From positions 1 to 41,347 of the forward strand of contig CAKZON010000017.1 of NCBI GenBank assembly GCA_937136425.1: a stretch of 41,347 bases of DNA, read 5' to 3'. The stretch comes from an uncultured Crocinitomix sp. (GTDB taxonomy: Bacteria > Bacteroidota > Bacteroidia > Flavobacteriales_D > Crocinitomicaceae). This document shows, piece after piece, positions 25,610 through 34,731 of this stretch. The number at the start of each line of letters is the position of its first letter. Within the stretch, counting starts at the first letter, position 1. A model generated the notes under the pieces. It was not told where the DNA came from. It saw only the letters and a program-made list of their open reading frames with translations, and made no database searches. A program made the translations under genes and the position numbers.

Positions 25610-26844
25610 TCTCGTATTCCACAAAAATCTAATTCTAAAATAGATTCTTTTGCAATTAAATCTTTAAATTCTTTATGGCCTACAAGAAAAACAGCAATAT
25701 CTGCACTGTTATATGCCTCTTTGTAGCCATACAAATCTACATTTAAATAATGGTTTTCTCTAGCTTCAGAAATATTTGGTTCCACCACACTATAATCAGC
25801 ATTTAAACCTGCACCATTTAACACCTTAACAACTTGAATTGCTGGCGATTCCCTTAAATCATCAATATTTGGCTTAAAGGCTAATCCCATTAAAGCCACT
25901 TTCGGTTTTCTATTTTCTTTTTGAGAAAAAGTTAAAATTTCGTTTTTAATTTTTTCAATTACCCACAGAGTTTTGTACGAATTAATCTCACGAGCGGTTC
26001 TAATAATCGTTGCCTCTTTAGGATAATCTGCAACAATAAACCAAGGATCAACGGCGATACAATGTCCCCCAACCCCTGTTCCAGGTTTTAAAATATTTAC
26101 GCGTGGATGCTTGTTTGCTAACTCTATCAATTCCCACACATTAATGTTTGCACGTTCACAAATAATAGATAATTCATTCGCAAAAGCAATAGAAACATCC
26201 CTTGAAGAGTTCTCAACAAGTTTACACATTTCTGCCGTTTGTGAATTGGTTACAAATAAATTAGAGGATACAATTTTTCTGTAAAATTCCTTTGTTATTT
26301 GCGAAGACGCTTCGTTAATACCTCCAATTACCCGATCGTTATGTTCTAATTCATAAATTACTTTTCCAGGTAATACTCTCTCTGGGCAATATGAAATGTA
26401 GATCTTATCAACTAATTCGGGGCGTTCTTCAAAAATGATATCCCGCATTTTTTGAGTTGTACCAATTGGTGAAGTTGATTCAATAATAAAGAGGTTTCCT
26501 TCACGTAAAAATGGAATAACTGCTCTAGTAGCATTCTCCACATATGAAATATCTGGTTGGTATCCTTCTTTAAATGGAGTTGGAACAGCAATCATAAAAA
26601 CGTCAGATTCATCAGGCACTATAGACGCACGCAACGTTTTTTTATTTACAACATCTTTTACAATACCAGACAAGTCAGGTTCTACAATATGGATTTCACC
26701 GTTATTAATCGTATCTACAACGGATTGCGATATATCCACGCCTAAAACACTGAATTTTTTGCTAGCCATTAATGCTGCCGTGGGTAAACCAATATAACCC
26801 AAGCCTACCATCACTACTTTCTCAAACTTATTCTCCATATACAT
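25606..26844 (-). CDS. wecC: UDP-N-acetyl-D-mannosamine dehydrogenase
   Basis: 412 residues. It oxidises UDP-ManNAc to UDP-ManNAcA with two NAD+. Visible signatures are the N-terminal NAD loop MVGLGYIGLPTAALMA, EPDLSG, CPERVLPG, KLVENSSRDVSIAFANELS, and the catalytic cysteine Cys262 in GTGVGGHCIAVDPWF, followed by the C-terminal GLAFKPNIDDLRESP. All belong to the UDP-glucose/UDP-ManNAc dehydrogenase family, and the SRDVSIAFANE stretch fits the WecC branch. The first ATG (26844) overlaps the upstream glycosyltransferase stop by one base (TAATG); an alternative start 6 nt later at 26838 is equally possible. With wecB it supplies UDP-ManNAcA for an acidic surface polysaccharide. Confidence 0.92.
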   Translation of the reverse strand: MYMENKFEKVVMVGLGYIGLPTAALMASKKFSVLGVDISQSVVDTINNGEIHIVEPDLSGIVKDVVNKKTLRASIVPDESDVFMIAVPTPFKEGYQPDISYVENATRAVIPFLREGNLFIIESTSPIGTTQKMRDIIFEERPELVDKIYISYCPERVLPGKVIYELEHNDRVIGGINEASSQITKEFYRKIVSSNLFVTNSQTAEMCKLVENSSRDVSIAFANELSIICERANINVWELIELANKHPRVNILKPGTGVGGHCIAVDPWFIVADYPKEATIIRTAREINSYKTLWVIEKIKNEILTFSQKENRKPKVALMGLAFKPNIDDLRESPAIQVVKVLNGAGLNADYSVVEPNISEARENHYLNVDLYGYKEAYNSADIAVFLVGHKEFKDLIAKESILELDFCGIRE

Positions 26845-28151
26845 TAAAATATTGCTTCAAACGACTCACTTATACTTTTGATTGAAAACTTTTCAAGACT
26901 TTCCTTTGTAAACCTTTTTAAATTACCATTAAGAAATGATTCATAAAAAGCGTTTAAGGCACTCTCCGCTGCTTCTGAATCACCAAAATCAGCAATTGCT
27001 CCTAAGTTATTTTTGGTAATTATATTACCTGCATCACCATTTGGCTTACCAATTGTTAATATAGGATTACCAACTCCCATATATTCATATATCTTTCCAG
27101 GGACAATACCATCAATATTTTTAGCATCATTCAATAAGAGCAATGACAAGGAGCTATTATATAATTCTTCTATAGCATCTTTATGCGGCATATTTGGAAC
27201 AAAACGTACATTCTCTGTCAAGTCATATTTAGCTACATCTTTATTAACATTAGAATGAACATTTCCGACCAATCTAACTCGCAAGTTTTCTCTAAAACCT
27301 GCTTTATTCTTGCAAAGCTTATTTAAAGCAATCCATAAAGCTTCTGGATTTCGATCTGCATTAATAGAGCCTAAATGGGTAATAACAAAATGCGGATTGT
27401 TTTTTTCATGTATGAGTTTATAATCTGCACTATCAAACCCATTTGTAATTACTTTTCTACGACTAGCACCTAACTCCTCAAAACTAACAGCCCAACTTTC
27501 ACTTACAGTAACTAAGTTACTACAGGTCTCTATTACTTGTCTTTCTAATCTTTTATTTTTATTATCAGCTCTTTTACCCACACTAAGCATGTCATAAAAA
27601 TCAATGTTGGTCCAAGGATCACGAAAATCTGCTATCCAATTGACTTTATCTCCGAAATGCTTTTTAAGTTTCAGCCCAATTAAATGCATGCTATGAGGTG
27701 GTCCTGTGCTAATAATCACCTCTATATTTTCTTCTTTTATTATTTTTTTTAGATAACGAAAAGATGGTTTTACCCAAAAGACTCTAGGGTCTGGAATAAA
27801 CATATTCCCCCTAGCCCATTTCCCCATTCTTTTGATTGGGCTTTTAGAAGTATCTACTGATGACGGTTGGTTGACCTGACCTTTATCAGATTTTTTAACA
27901 AATGCACGGTAGATAAAGTAAGGCTCAAAAATTTTGCGTTTTAACACCTTAATTTTTGGCGAAACCTTTTGCAATAAACTTTCATCTTTTAAAGCAAAAT
28001 CGGGGTTTGCTGGAGTATAAACATAAACGGTATTATTCTCAGCTAAATACTTTGAAATTTTTAACCAACGGTGTACTCCTGCACCTCCGCTTGGAGGCCA
28101 ATAGTAGGTTATTATTAGTACGCATTTTCCTTTATTAGTCTTCGAACTCAT
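26844..28151 (-). CDS. Glycosyltransferase, GT4-like (GT-B fold)
   Basis: 435 residues. The N-terminal IITYYWPPSGGAGVHRWLKISKYLAENN-like segment is the glycine-rich acceptor-side loop typical of GT4 transferases. HSMHLIGLKLKKHF and WIADFRDPWTN follow, and the donor-side PGKIYEYMGVGNPILTIGKP segment carries the E-x-x-x-G-type region. It would add a sugar to a lipid-linked glycan or other acceptor at the cytoplasmic membrane. The gene overlaps yfhO by 17 nt and wecC by 1 nt, so it belongs to the ManNAcA-making operon and may use UDP-ManNAcA or another nucleotide sugar. Specificity cannot be derived from sequence. Confidence 0.85.
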   Translation of the reverse strand: MSSKTNKGKCVLIITYYWPPSGGAGVHRWLKISKYLAENNTVYVYTPANPDFALKDESLLQKVSPKIKVLKRKIFEPYFIYRAFVKKSDKGQVNQPSSVDTSKSPIKRMGKWARGNMFIPDPRVFWVKPSFRYLKKIIKEENIEVIISTGPPHSMHLIGLKLKKHFGDKVNWIADFRDPWTNIDFYDMLSVGKRADNKNKRLERQVIETCSNLVTVSESWAVSFEELGASRRKVITNGFDSADYKLIHEKNNPHFVITHLGSINADRNPEALWIALNKLCKNKAGFRENLRVRLVGNVHSNVNKDVAKYDLTENVRFVPNMPHKDAIEELYNSSLSLLLLNDAKNIDGIVPGKIYEYMGVGNPILTIGKPNGDAGNIITKNNLGAIADFGDSEAAESALNAFYESFLNGNLKRFTKESLEKFSIKSISESFEAIF

Positions 28152-31100
28152 TTGGAATTTCGGTATCTAATTCTTCTTCTTCACCTTCACGTTTAGACTC
28201 TAAATACAACCCTGCTAATAGAAGTAAAATAATTGCGATTGAGCCAATTGTAGCTATTGTGGTTGCCTTATCATATGAGTCCAGTTTGAACTCCATAGTT
28301 ACAGTGTGCTCACCAGCCGGAACTTCAACAGCACGCAATACATAATTTACACGAGAAATTGGAACCTCACCACCATCTACATATGCCTTCCAACCATCTG
28401 CATAATACATCTCAGAAAACACTGCCAACTGCGTTTCGTTGGTTGATGATTTATAAGTCATTTTATCTGGATGATAAGCTGTCATTTCAATACTACCGTT
28501 ACCTGAATAACTTGTTGCAGACAAATCTTTTGCAAAATCTGAAGCTACAATAGTTGTTTGATTAGGATCCCATCCAGCACGTCCACTTGACGCCAAACTA
28601 AATACTTTATAATAAACTGAATCTGGTGCAGAATCATAAATCCAATTAATACCATTAGAATCTGCAATTAATGCTAAAGGTTGATCCAAAGTAGCTTCAT
28701 ATGGAATATTAGTTACAGGCATTGGTTCTTGCATGCCCGGCATTTGAATTGCAATAGCTTCAGTACCCACTAAACCTGCAGTTGAAACCTCAGCGCCATT
28801 TACAAATACTTTCGCATCATTTTTCTTCGTAATAACTGCTTCGTTATATGCATTTAGTGCTAGAATCTCATCATTGGCAGTTTCTACAACCTCAATATTT
28901 TTTGCAAACCAAGCGTTACCCATTGCATTAGGATTAACCTTAACTAGTTTAGTGTTTGCAATTTGACCTGTTGGTCCTGGTTCAGGTCGTAAATAATACT
29001 TTGTATTCAACATGTCAAGTACAGAAGGGTTATTACCTGTAATATGGAATGCTATTAAGTCTTGATAACGACCTAACTTAGCACCGTGGTATCCTCCAAT
29101 AGATTTGTTAAAATAAGAGGCATAAGCACTATTATAATGATTTCCAACTTCATAAACTCTAAAGTTTGTATTTCTATTTAAAATACGGAATGTTAAGAAA
29201 TCTCTACGCACTTGTTTTTCACGAGCGCTAATATCATCCTCATCTTTCATTTGTGCATTTAAAACATTCAATGCTGAATCAATTTGAACTGTTATAGCAG
29301 GATTCAATTGACTTTCTAGTGCTAAGATTTGTTTTTCTCCTTCGCCAGCAGTGAACGGATATTTCATCTCATAGCTTTCTACCCACATATCATAATTTTT
29401 ACCGCGCCCATCATTATTGACATAGCGTAAGTCAATAAAAATAAGATCTAATAAAATGAAGAGTACAAGACCTCCGCCAAATATTAGTTTAGAATATCCA
29501 AACTTGATAAATGAGAAAACTAAACCTGCTCCCAAAACAAAAAAGCCTAGAGAACGTAAAACATCTTGTTTGAAAATATCTTGTCGTGCTAGTTCCAATG
29601 CATCATAAAATTCTAAATATTGCATTTGCATTTGCGGATCAGCAATACCATCAACTCCTGCAACTTCTCCAGCACTTAAAAAAGTATTAAACATATCCGG
29701 AGCCATTAAGAAGATTACCAGTACCAAAGCAAAAACTCCAGTCACAATATAGAATCCTTGCATTTTTTTTGCTATTTCCTCACGGTGTTTAATAACTCTT
29801 TGCAAGAATAAAACCCCCAATAACGGCACACATAATTGCGCAACAACTAAAATGATTGTTACGGCTCTGAACTTGTCATAACCTGGCATATAATCCAAGA
29901 AGAAATCTGTTAAACTTGTGCTAGAAATAACATCACCTTGCGTTATACCAAACATCAAAATTAAAGAGTTAACCGCCGTGAAAATTATTTGCTTTTTGCC
30001 TTCTAAGAACATATTAACAGTGTAGAGCAAAATTGGCAATAACACAAAGGCAGAAACAAAATTGCTTCCCCAACTCAGCATAATAGTTAAAAGTGTTACG
30101 GATAGCAATGCCCATTTGTATTTATCTTGTACATAAACCAAACCTAAAAAGGCCAAAAACATGACTATTATTCCAATGTACACAGGTCCTGAAACAATAG
30201 GCTGATCACCCCAGTACTGATTACTTTGAGCTATATTTTGTCTAAATCCGCTATCAGCATTAGCTAAAATTTCTTCATTAGCCTCATTCGATCCAATATA
30301 CTGTGATTCTCCTCCTTTAAAGTTAGGTACAACCATTGTAAAGGTTTCAGCATGACCATAACTCCAATTTGTAACATAATCTCTATCTAAACCACCAGTT
30401 TTAATACCTTCATTTGGTGTTCCATCAGGATTAATTGTTAATTCAGTACCGCCACGAATAGTGTGTTTAGCGTAATCAATTGTACCAAACAAGTTTCCAT
30501 AATTAACCATTAAGGCAAAAACATATCCTACCGCTAGCAATCCTGTTACTTTAAAAAACTTAGGGAGTTTATTTTGTTTAGCATGTCTAACCAATTCTCC
30601 AACACCTAATAATAGCATGATTAGAGACATATAATAGGTTATTTGAACGTGATTGGCTCCCAATTCAATCATCATAAAAACAGAAGAAAGAGCCACACCC
30701 AAAATCCAGTTTTTAAAGCGATAAGCCATAATAAAACCTGCAATCATGAGTGGTGCAAGGCCAATTGCGGCGGCCTTGGAATTGTGCCCAGCCTCTAAAA
30801 TCACAATAAAATAAGACGATAAACCGAAAGCTATGGCACCAATGATGCCCAGATAGGGTTTAATTTTGAGACTTAATGCGAGTATGTAAAAACTAAAAAA
30901 GTAAACGAACATAAAGAAAATAGGAGCAGGTAAACCAAAGCGCACAATTTTCGTAATAGCTGTATTCAACCAAGTACCTTCATACAGCATTGAAATTTGC
31001 GTACTTGGCATTCCAGAAAACATTGAATTTGTCCATAAAATCTGTTCTCCATCATTCACTCGGAAATCCTGAACTTCTCTGGACATCCCGACATAACGAA

Positions 31101-31233
31101 CAATATCTCCTTGTTTAAGTGAGTAACCTTTAAGTGCCGGCGAAAAATAAGCACAAGCAATAATTACAAACAACAAAATGGCACCTAAATGCCAAAGATT
31201 TGATTTTCTTAGGATTCTATCTTTCAAATTCAT
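28135..31233 (-). CDS. YfhO-family polytopic membrane protein
   Basis: 1032 residues with about 12 hydrophobic helices over the first two thirds, plus a C-terminal extracytoplasmic domain of ~350 residues (VYEVGNHYNSAYASYFNKSIGGYHGAKLGRYQD-like region) and a last helix near residue 1005. This is the layout of bacterial membrane protein YfhO (PF09586), a GT-C-like family linked to glycosylation of lipoteichoic acid in Bacillus and common but uncharacterised in Bacteroidota. The N-terminal luminal loop carries YSLKQGDIVRYVG. It ends in an acidic tail (EGEEEELDTE...). It heads the operon and overlaps the GT4 gene by 17 nt, hinting at transfer of a lipid-linked sugar outside the membrane. Start is the ATG at 31233. 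Confidence 0.88.
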   Translation of the reverse strand: MNLKDRILRKSNLWHLGAILLFVIIACAYFSPALKGYSLKQGDIVRYVGMSREVQDFRVNDGEQILWTNSMFSGMPSTQISMLYEGTWLNTAITKIVRFGLPAPIFFMFVYFFSFYILALSLKIKPYLGIIGAIAFGLSSYFIVILEAGHNSKAAAIGLAPLMIAGFIMAYRFKNWILGVALSSVFMMIELGANHVQITYYMSLIMLLLGVGELVRHAKQNKLPKFFKVTGLLAVGYVFALMVNYGNLFGTIDYAKHTIRGGTELTINPDGTPNEGIKTGGLDRDYVTNWSYGHAETFTMVVPNFKGGESQYIGSNEANEEILANADSGFRQNIAQSNQYWGDQPIVSGPVYIGIIVMFLAFLGLVYVQDKYKWALLSVTLLTIMLSWGSNFVSAFVLLPILLYTVNMFLEGKKQIIFTAVNSLILMFGITQGDVISSTSLTDFFLDYMPGYDKFRAVTIILVVAQLCVPLLGVLFLQRVIKHREEIAKKMQGFYIVTGVFALVLVIFLMAPDMFNTFLSAGEVAGVDGIADPQMQMQYLEFYDALELARQDIFKQDVLRSLGFFVLGAGLVFSFIKFGYSKLIFGGGLVLFILLDLIFIDLRYVNNDGRGKNYDMWVESYEMKYPFTAGEGEKQILALESQLNPAITVQIDSALNVLNAQMKDEDDISAREKQVRRDFLTFRILNRNTNFRVYEVGNHYNSAYASYFNKSIGGYHGAKLGRYQDLIAFHITGNNPSVLDMLNTKYYLRPEPGPTGQIANTKLVKVNPNAMGNAWFAKNIEVVETANDEILALNAYNEAVITKKNDAKVFVNGAEVSTAGLVGTEAIAIQMPGMQEPMPVTNIPYEATLDQPLALIADSNGINWIYDSAPDSVYYKVFSLASSGRAGWDPNQTTIVASDFAKDLSATSYSGNGSIEMTAYHPDKMTYKSSTNETQLAVFSEMYYADGWKAYVDGGEVPISRVNYVLRAVEVPAGEHTVTMEFKLDSYDKATTIATIGSIAIILLLLAGLYLESKREGEEEELDTEIPNEFED

Positions 31234-31267
31234 CTATTATCGTTTTGTTTTATTAGTCTGATTCAAA

Positions 31268-31309
31268 TTTTTTCTGCACTAAATAATGTGATTATTTGTG
31301 CAGAAAAAA
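31268..31309. repeat. Long inverted repeat upstream of the yfhO operon
   Basis: Two arms of 19-20 nt (31268-31287 and 31291-31309) are complementary except for one bulged T at 31280, with a 3-nt loop. The outer arms are T-rich on the left and A-rich on the right, TTTTTTCTGCAC and GTGCAGAAAAAA, the same on both strands. That is the reverse of a terminator's A-left/T-right order. It sits 34 bp upstream of the yfhO ATG, so an operator, attenuator or leader hairpin is as plausible as a terminator. Confidence 0.6.
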
Positions 31310-31433
31310 GATGATGCTAAAATAGGATTTTTTATTGAACTCGGATACCTCCAACTGCTATAAATTAAAGAGAATTAACAGAATAACAGATAGGATAAAT
31401 TAGATTCTAATTTAAACCACCTTTTGTTTCAAG

Positions 31434-31467
31434 AAAGAAGATTAATTGAAATCAATTAATCTTCTTT
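31434..31467 (-). terminator. Terminator hairpin overlapping the DUF4834 stop codon
   Basis: A perfect 16-bp inverted repeat (arms 31434-31449 and 31452-31467, 2-nt gap) includes the last codons and the TAA stop (31456-31458) of the DUF4834 gene. Read on the minus strand, the left arm starts AAAGAAG and the right arm ends CTTCTTTCTT, giving a T-rich exit. It probably ends the carB transcript. Confidence 0.6.
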
Positions 31468-31719
31468 AATTTCTTCAAAATCAACAAAATCATCATCCTT
31501 TTTACTGGATTTTCCAATTTTTGAGATGGTAGTTTTGCCGTAATTTCTTTCAGCGTTACGCACCATTTCATCTGCTTTATTCTTATCTCGTTGAAATTGA
31601 TTGTGCTCATCCATGTTGCGTTTGGCAATCATCATTCTACCAATAACGCGTAAGACAACAAAAACGCCGAGTATAATCAGCAACGTCCGAAAAAGGCCAG
31701 TTATACTCAGTAAAACCAT
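31456..31719 (-). CDS. DUF4834-family small membrane protein
   Basis: 87 residues: one N-terminal hydrophobic helix (about 4-28, LFRTLLIILGVFVVLRVIGRMM), then a polar, basic-then-acidic cytoplasmic tail (RDKNKADEMVRNAERNYGKTTI ... DDDFVDFEEIKED-like). This matches DUF4834, a short family found almost only in Bacteroidota; its function is unknown. The ATG overlaps the carB stop by one base (TAATG), so it is translationally coupled to carB. It ends in a hairpin that likely terminates the transcript. Confidence 0.75.
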   Translation of the reverse strand: MVLLSITGLFRTLLIILGVFVVLRVIGRMMIAKRNMDEHNQFQRDKNKADEMVRNAERNYGKTTISKIGKSSKKDDDFVDFEEIKED

Positions 31720-34535
31720 TATTTACTCAAATAAAGGTTACGTTCACTATAAATCTTTTGGAAGTAAGGATCTTTCAAATCTTTAATGAATCGAATTCCT
31801 TCTCCTGTTGATTTCATCTCAGGCCCAAGTTCTTTATTAACATTTGGAAATTTGTCAAATGAGAAAACTGGAACTTTAATTGCATAACCCTCTTTGTGTG
31901 GTTTGAAATTAAAGTCTGTTACTTTTTTCTCTCCTAACATTACCTTAGCAGCATAATTTACATACGGTTCACGATATGCTTTTGCAATAAACGGTACTGT
32001 TCTTGAAGCTCTTGGATTTGCCTCAATTACATACACTTTATCATCTTTAACCGCAAACTGAATATTGATTAATCCAACTGTACGAAGTGCAACTGCTATT
32101 TTATTAGTAATGTCTTTTATTTGATCCATTACCAAGTCTCCTAAATTGTAAGGCGGTAATAGTGCATATGAATCTCCTGAATGAATTCCAGCAGGTTCAA
32201 TATGTTGCATAATTCCAATAATATACACATTCTCACCGTCACAGATTGCATCTGCTTCCGCCTCGATAGCGCCACCTAAGAAATGATCTAATAAGATTTG
32301 ATTATCAGGTAATTCATTAAGGATGTCAACCACATGGTGCTCTAAATCCTCTTTGTTAATTACAATCTTCATTTTTTGACCACCTAATACATAAGATGGA
32401 CGAACCAATAAAGGGAATCCTAATTCATCTGCCAACTCTAATGCTTGTTCAGCACTTTCAACTACTCCAAATTCTGGATAAGGAATTTCATGTTCTTTTA
32501 ACAAATTTGAGAATCTACCTCTATCTTCGGCTAAATCCAACGCATCATAAGAAGTACCCATTACACGAATACCATAGCGCTCTAATTTTTCAGCCAACTT
32601 AAGTGCTGTTTGCCCACCTAATTGAACAATAACACCAACAGGGTTTTCATGGCGAATAATATCGTAGATATGTTCCCAGAAAACAGGTTCAAAATAAAGT
32701 TTATCAGCCGTGTCAAAATCAGTAGAAACTGTTTCTGGATTACAGTTAATCATGATTGTTTCATAGCCACACTCTTGCGCTGCTAAAACTCCATGAACAC
32801 ATGAGTAATCAAACTCAATTCCTTGTCCAATTCTATTAGGCCCAGAACCTAGCACTACAATTTTTGGTTTATCCGTTACAACAGATTCGTTTTCGTACTC
32901 AAACGTTGAATAGTAGTAAGGCGTTTCTGCACCAAACTCTGCCGCACAAGTATCAACTAATTTGTATACACGATTAATTCCATAATCACTTCGCTTATTG
33001 TACACCTCAGATTCTAAACATCTTAATAAGTGTGCAATTTGTCTATCGGCGTATCCTTTTTGTTTGGCTTCAAACAATAGGTCTTTTGAAATTGTAGATA
33101 CAGTTTGGCGCTCAATTACTTTTTCTAAGCTCACTAATTCTTCAATTTGTCTTAAGAACCAATTGTCAATCTTAGTTTTTTCTTTGATTGTTTTAAAAGG
33201 GATACCAAGCTTAATAGCATCATAAACATGGAACAACCTATCCCAACTTGGGTGCTCTAAACTGCTTAATATTTTATTTTGGTCTGTTAATTCACGACCA
33301 TCAGCACCTAAACCATTTCTACCAATTTCTAATGATTGACAGGCTTTTTGTAATGCTTCTTGGAAACTACGTCCAATTGCCATTACCTCTCCTACTGATT
33401 TCATCTGAAGTCCTAACTTATCATCAGCACCATCAAATTTAGCAAAATTCCAACGTGGAATTTTTACAATTACATAATCCAACGTTGGCTCAAATAAAGC
33501 TGAAGTTGTTTTTGTAATTTGATTTTTCAATTCATCTAAATGATAACCTATCGCTAATTTTGCAGCAATTTTGGCGATTGGATAACCAGTTGCTTTAGAT
33601 GCTAAAGCTGATGATCTTGATACACGTGGATTTATTTCAATCGCAATGATATCTTCATTCTCATCTGGACTTACAGCAAACTGAACATTACATCCACCTG
33701 CAAAATTTCCAATTTTACGCATCATTTTAATGGCCATGTCACGCATTTTTTGGAATGTCGTGTCAGACAAGGTCATTGCTGGAGCAACAGTAATTGAATC
33801 TCCAGTATGAATTCCCATTGGGTCAAAGTTTTCAATTGAACAAACAATAACAACATTATCATTTGCATCTCTCAACAACTCTAATTCATATTCTTTCCAA
33901 CCCATTAAGGCTTTATCAATCATCACCTCATGAATTGGTGAAAGATGTAAACCTCTGGTTAGTAATTTATCAAATTCTTCTTCCTCATATACAATTGCAG
34001 CACCTGCTCCACCAAGGGTGTAAGATGCGCGAATACATAAAGGAAAACCATATTCTTGAGCTACTCCTTTTCCTTCTAAAAAGGATTTAGCCGAAGATTG
34101 CGGCGCCATTGGCACATCAATTTCCAACATTAGGTCTCTAAAGGCCTCTCTATTTTCGGTGATTTCAATGGCATCAATATCAACACCAATGATTCTAACA
34201 CCATATTCTTCCCACACGCCTTGCTCATCACATTTAATGGCTAGGTTTAATGCAGTTTGTCCTCCCATTGTTGGTAGAACGGCATCAATATCATGCATTT
34301 CCAAAATTTCACGAATGGATTCAACCTCTAAAGGTTTCAGATAAATATTATCTGCCATTACAGGGTCTGTCATAATAGTTGCAGGATTACTATTAATCAA
34401 CGTAACTTCAATTCCTTCTTCTCTTAACGATCTGGCAGCTTGAGATCCTGAATAATCGAATTCGCATGCTTGACCAATTACAATGGGTCCGCTTCCTATA
34501 ATTAAGATGGATTTGATACTATTATCTTTCGGCAT
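31719..34535 (-). CDS. carB: Carbamoyl-phosphate synthase large subunit, short form
   Basis: 938 residues. It makes carbamoyl phosphate from bicarbonate, ammonia (delivered by CarA) and two ATP for pyrimidine and arginine synthesis. Two homologous ATP-grasp halves are visible: the first starts ILIIGSGPIVIGQACEFDYSG, the second VVLGSGPNRIGQGIEFDYS near residue 560, each with the EINPRVSRSSALASKATGYP or EANPRASRTVPF-type motif. The protein stops about 20 residues after LGPEMKSTGEG, exactly where the E. coli enzyme (~1073 aa) begins its C-terminal MGS-like allosteric domain (UMP/ornithine), so that domain is missing here. Similarly short CarB proteins are, as I recall, common in flavobacteria. 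carA is not in the window. The gene is divergent from the phosphoribosyltransferase gene. Confidence 0.95.
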   Translation of the reverse strand: MPKDNSIKSILIIGSGPIVIGQACEFDYSGSQAARSLREEGIEVTLINSNPATIMTDPVMADNIYLKPLEVESIREILEMHDIDAVLPTMGGQTALNLAIKCDEQGVWEEYGVRIIGVDIDAIEITENREAFRDLMLEIDVPMAPQSSAKSFLEGKGVAQEYGFPLCIRASYTLGGAGAAIVYEEEEFDKLLTRGLHLSPIHEVMIDKALMGWKEYELELLRDANDNVVIVCSIENFDPMGIHTGDSITVAPAMTLSDTTFQKMRDMAIKMMRKIGNFAGGCNVQFAVSPDENEDIIAIEINPRVSRSSALASKATGYPIAKIAAKLAIGYHLDELKNQITKTTSALFEPTLDYVIVKIPRWNFAKFDGADDKLGLQMKSVGEVMAIGRSFQEALQKACQSLEIGRNGLGADGRELTDQNKILSSLEHPSWDRLFHVYDAIKLGIPFKTIKEKTKIDNWFLRQIEELVSLEKVIERQTVSTISKDLLFEAKQKGYADRQIAHLLRCLESEVYNKRSDYGINRVYKLVDTCAAEFGAETPYYYSTFEYENESVVTDKPKIVVLGSGPNRIGQGIEFDYSCVHGVLAAQECGYETIMINCNPETVSTDFDTADKLYFEPVFWEHIYDIIRHENPVGVIVQLGGQTALKLAEKLERYGIRVMGTSYDALDLAEDRGRFSNLLKEHEIPYPEFGVVESAEQALELADELGFPLLVRPSYVLGGQKMKIVINKEDLEHHVVDILNELPDNQILLDHFLGGAIEAEADAICDGENVYIIGIMQHIEPAGIHSGDSYALLPPYNLGDLVMDQIKDITNKIAVALRTVGLINIQFAVKDDKVYVIEANPRASRTVPFIAKAYREPYVNYAAKVMLGEKKVTDFNFKPHKEGYAIKVPVFSFDKFPNVNKELGPEMKSTGEGIRFIKDLKDPYFQKIYSERNLYLSK

Positions 34536-34564
34536 ATTTAGAATATTTGCAGTTAAATTGCCGT

Positions 34565-34572
34565 CAAAATTA
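34565..34572 (-). promoter_or_regulatory. -7 promoter element for carB (TAATTTTG on minus strand)
   Basis: On the minus strand this reads TAATTTTG, a match to TAnnTTTG, 29 nt before the carB ATG. No TTTG at a standard -33 distance was found, so only the -7 half is supported. Confidence 0.35.
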
Positions 34573-34663
34573 CGGAGAATATTCTACAATTGATTAACAA
34601 TATTTGAATGTTATTCACATAATTTTAAGTTTTGAATTTATGGCACTAACTTGGTAGTTTTTC

Positions 34664-34693
34664 TTTGATAAAATTAGAAATGGTATATCTTTG
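34664..34693 (+). promoter_or_regulatory. Bacteroidetes-type promoter for the phosphoribosyltransferase gene
   Basis: TTTG at 34664-34667 and TATCTTTG at 34686-34693 are separated by 18 nt, close to the Bacteroidetes consensus TTTG-N19-TAnnTTTG. Transcription would start about 6-8 nt later, leaving a short leader of ~30 nt before the ATG at 34732. Confidence 0.55.
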
Positions 34694-34731
34694 AATAACC
34701 ATTAAATTTGTCCCCTAAAAAAGAGATTGAC

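Noticed and set aside
31268..31309. Initial reading of the long inverted repeat as a two-way intrinsic terminator
   Set aside because: The T-rich side is before the stem and the A-rich side after it on both strands, opposite to an intrinsic terminator; kept as an inverted repeat of unknown role.
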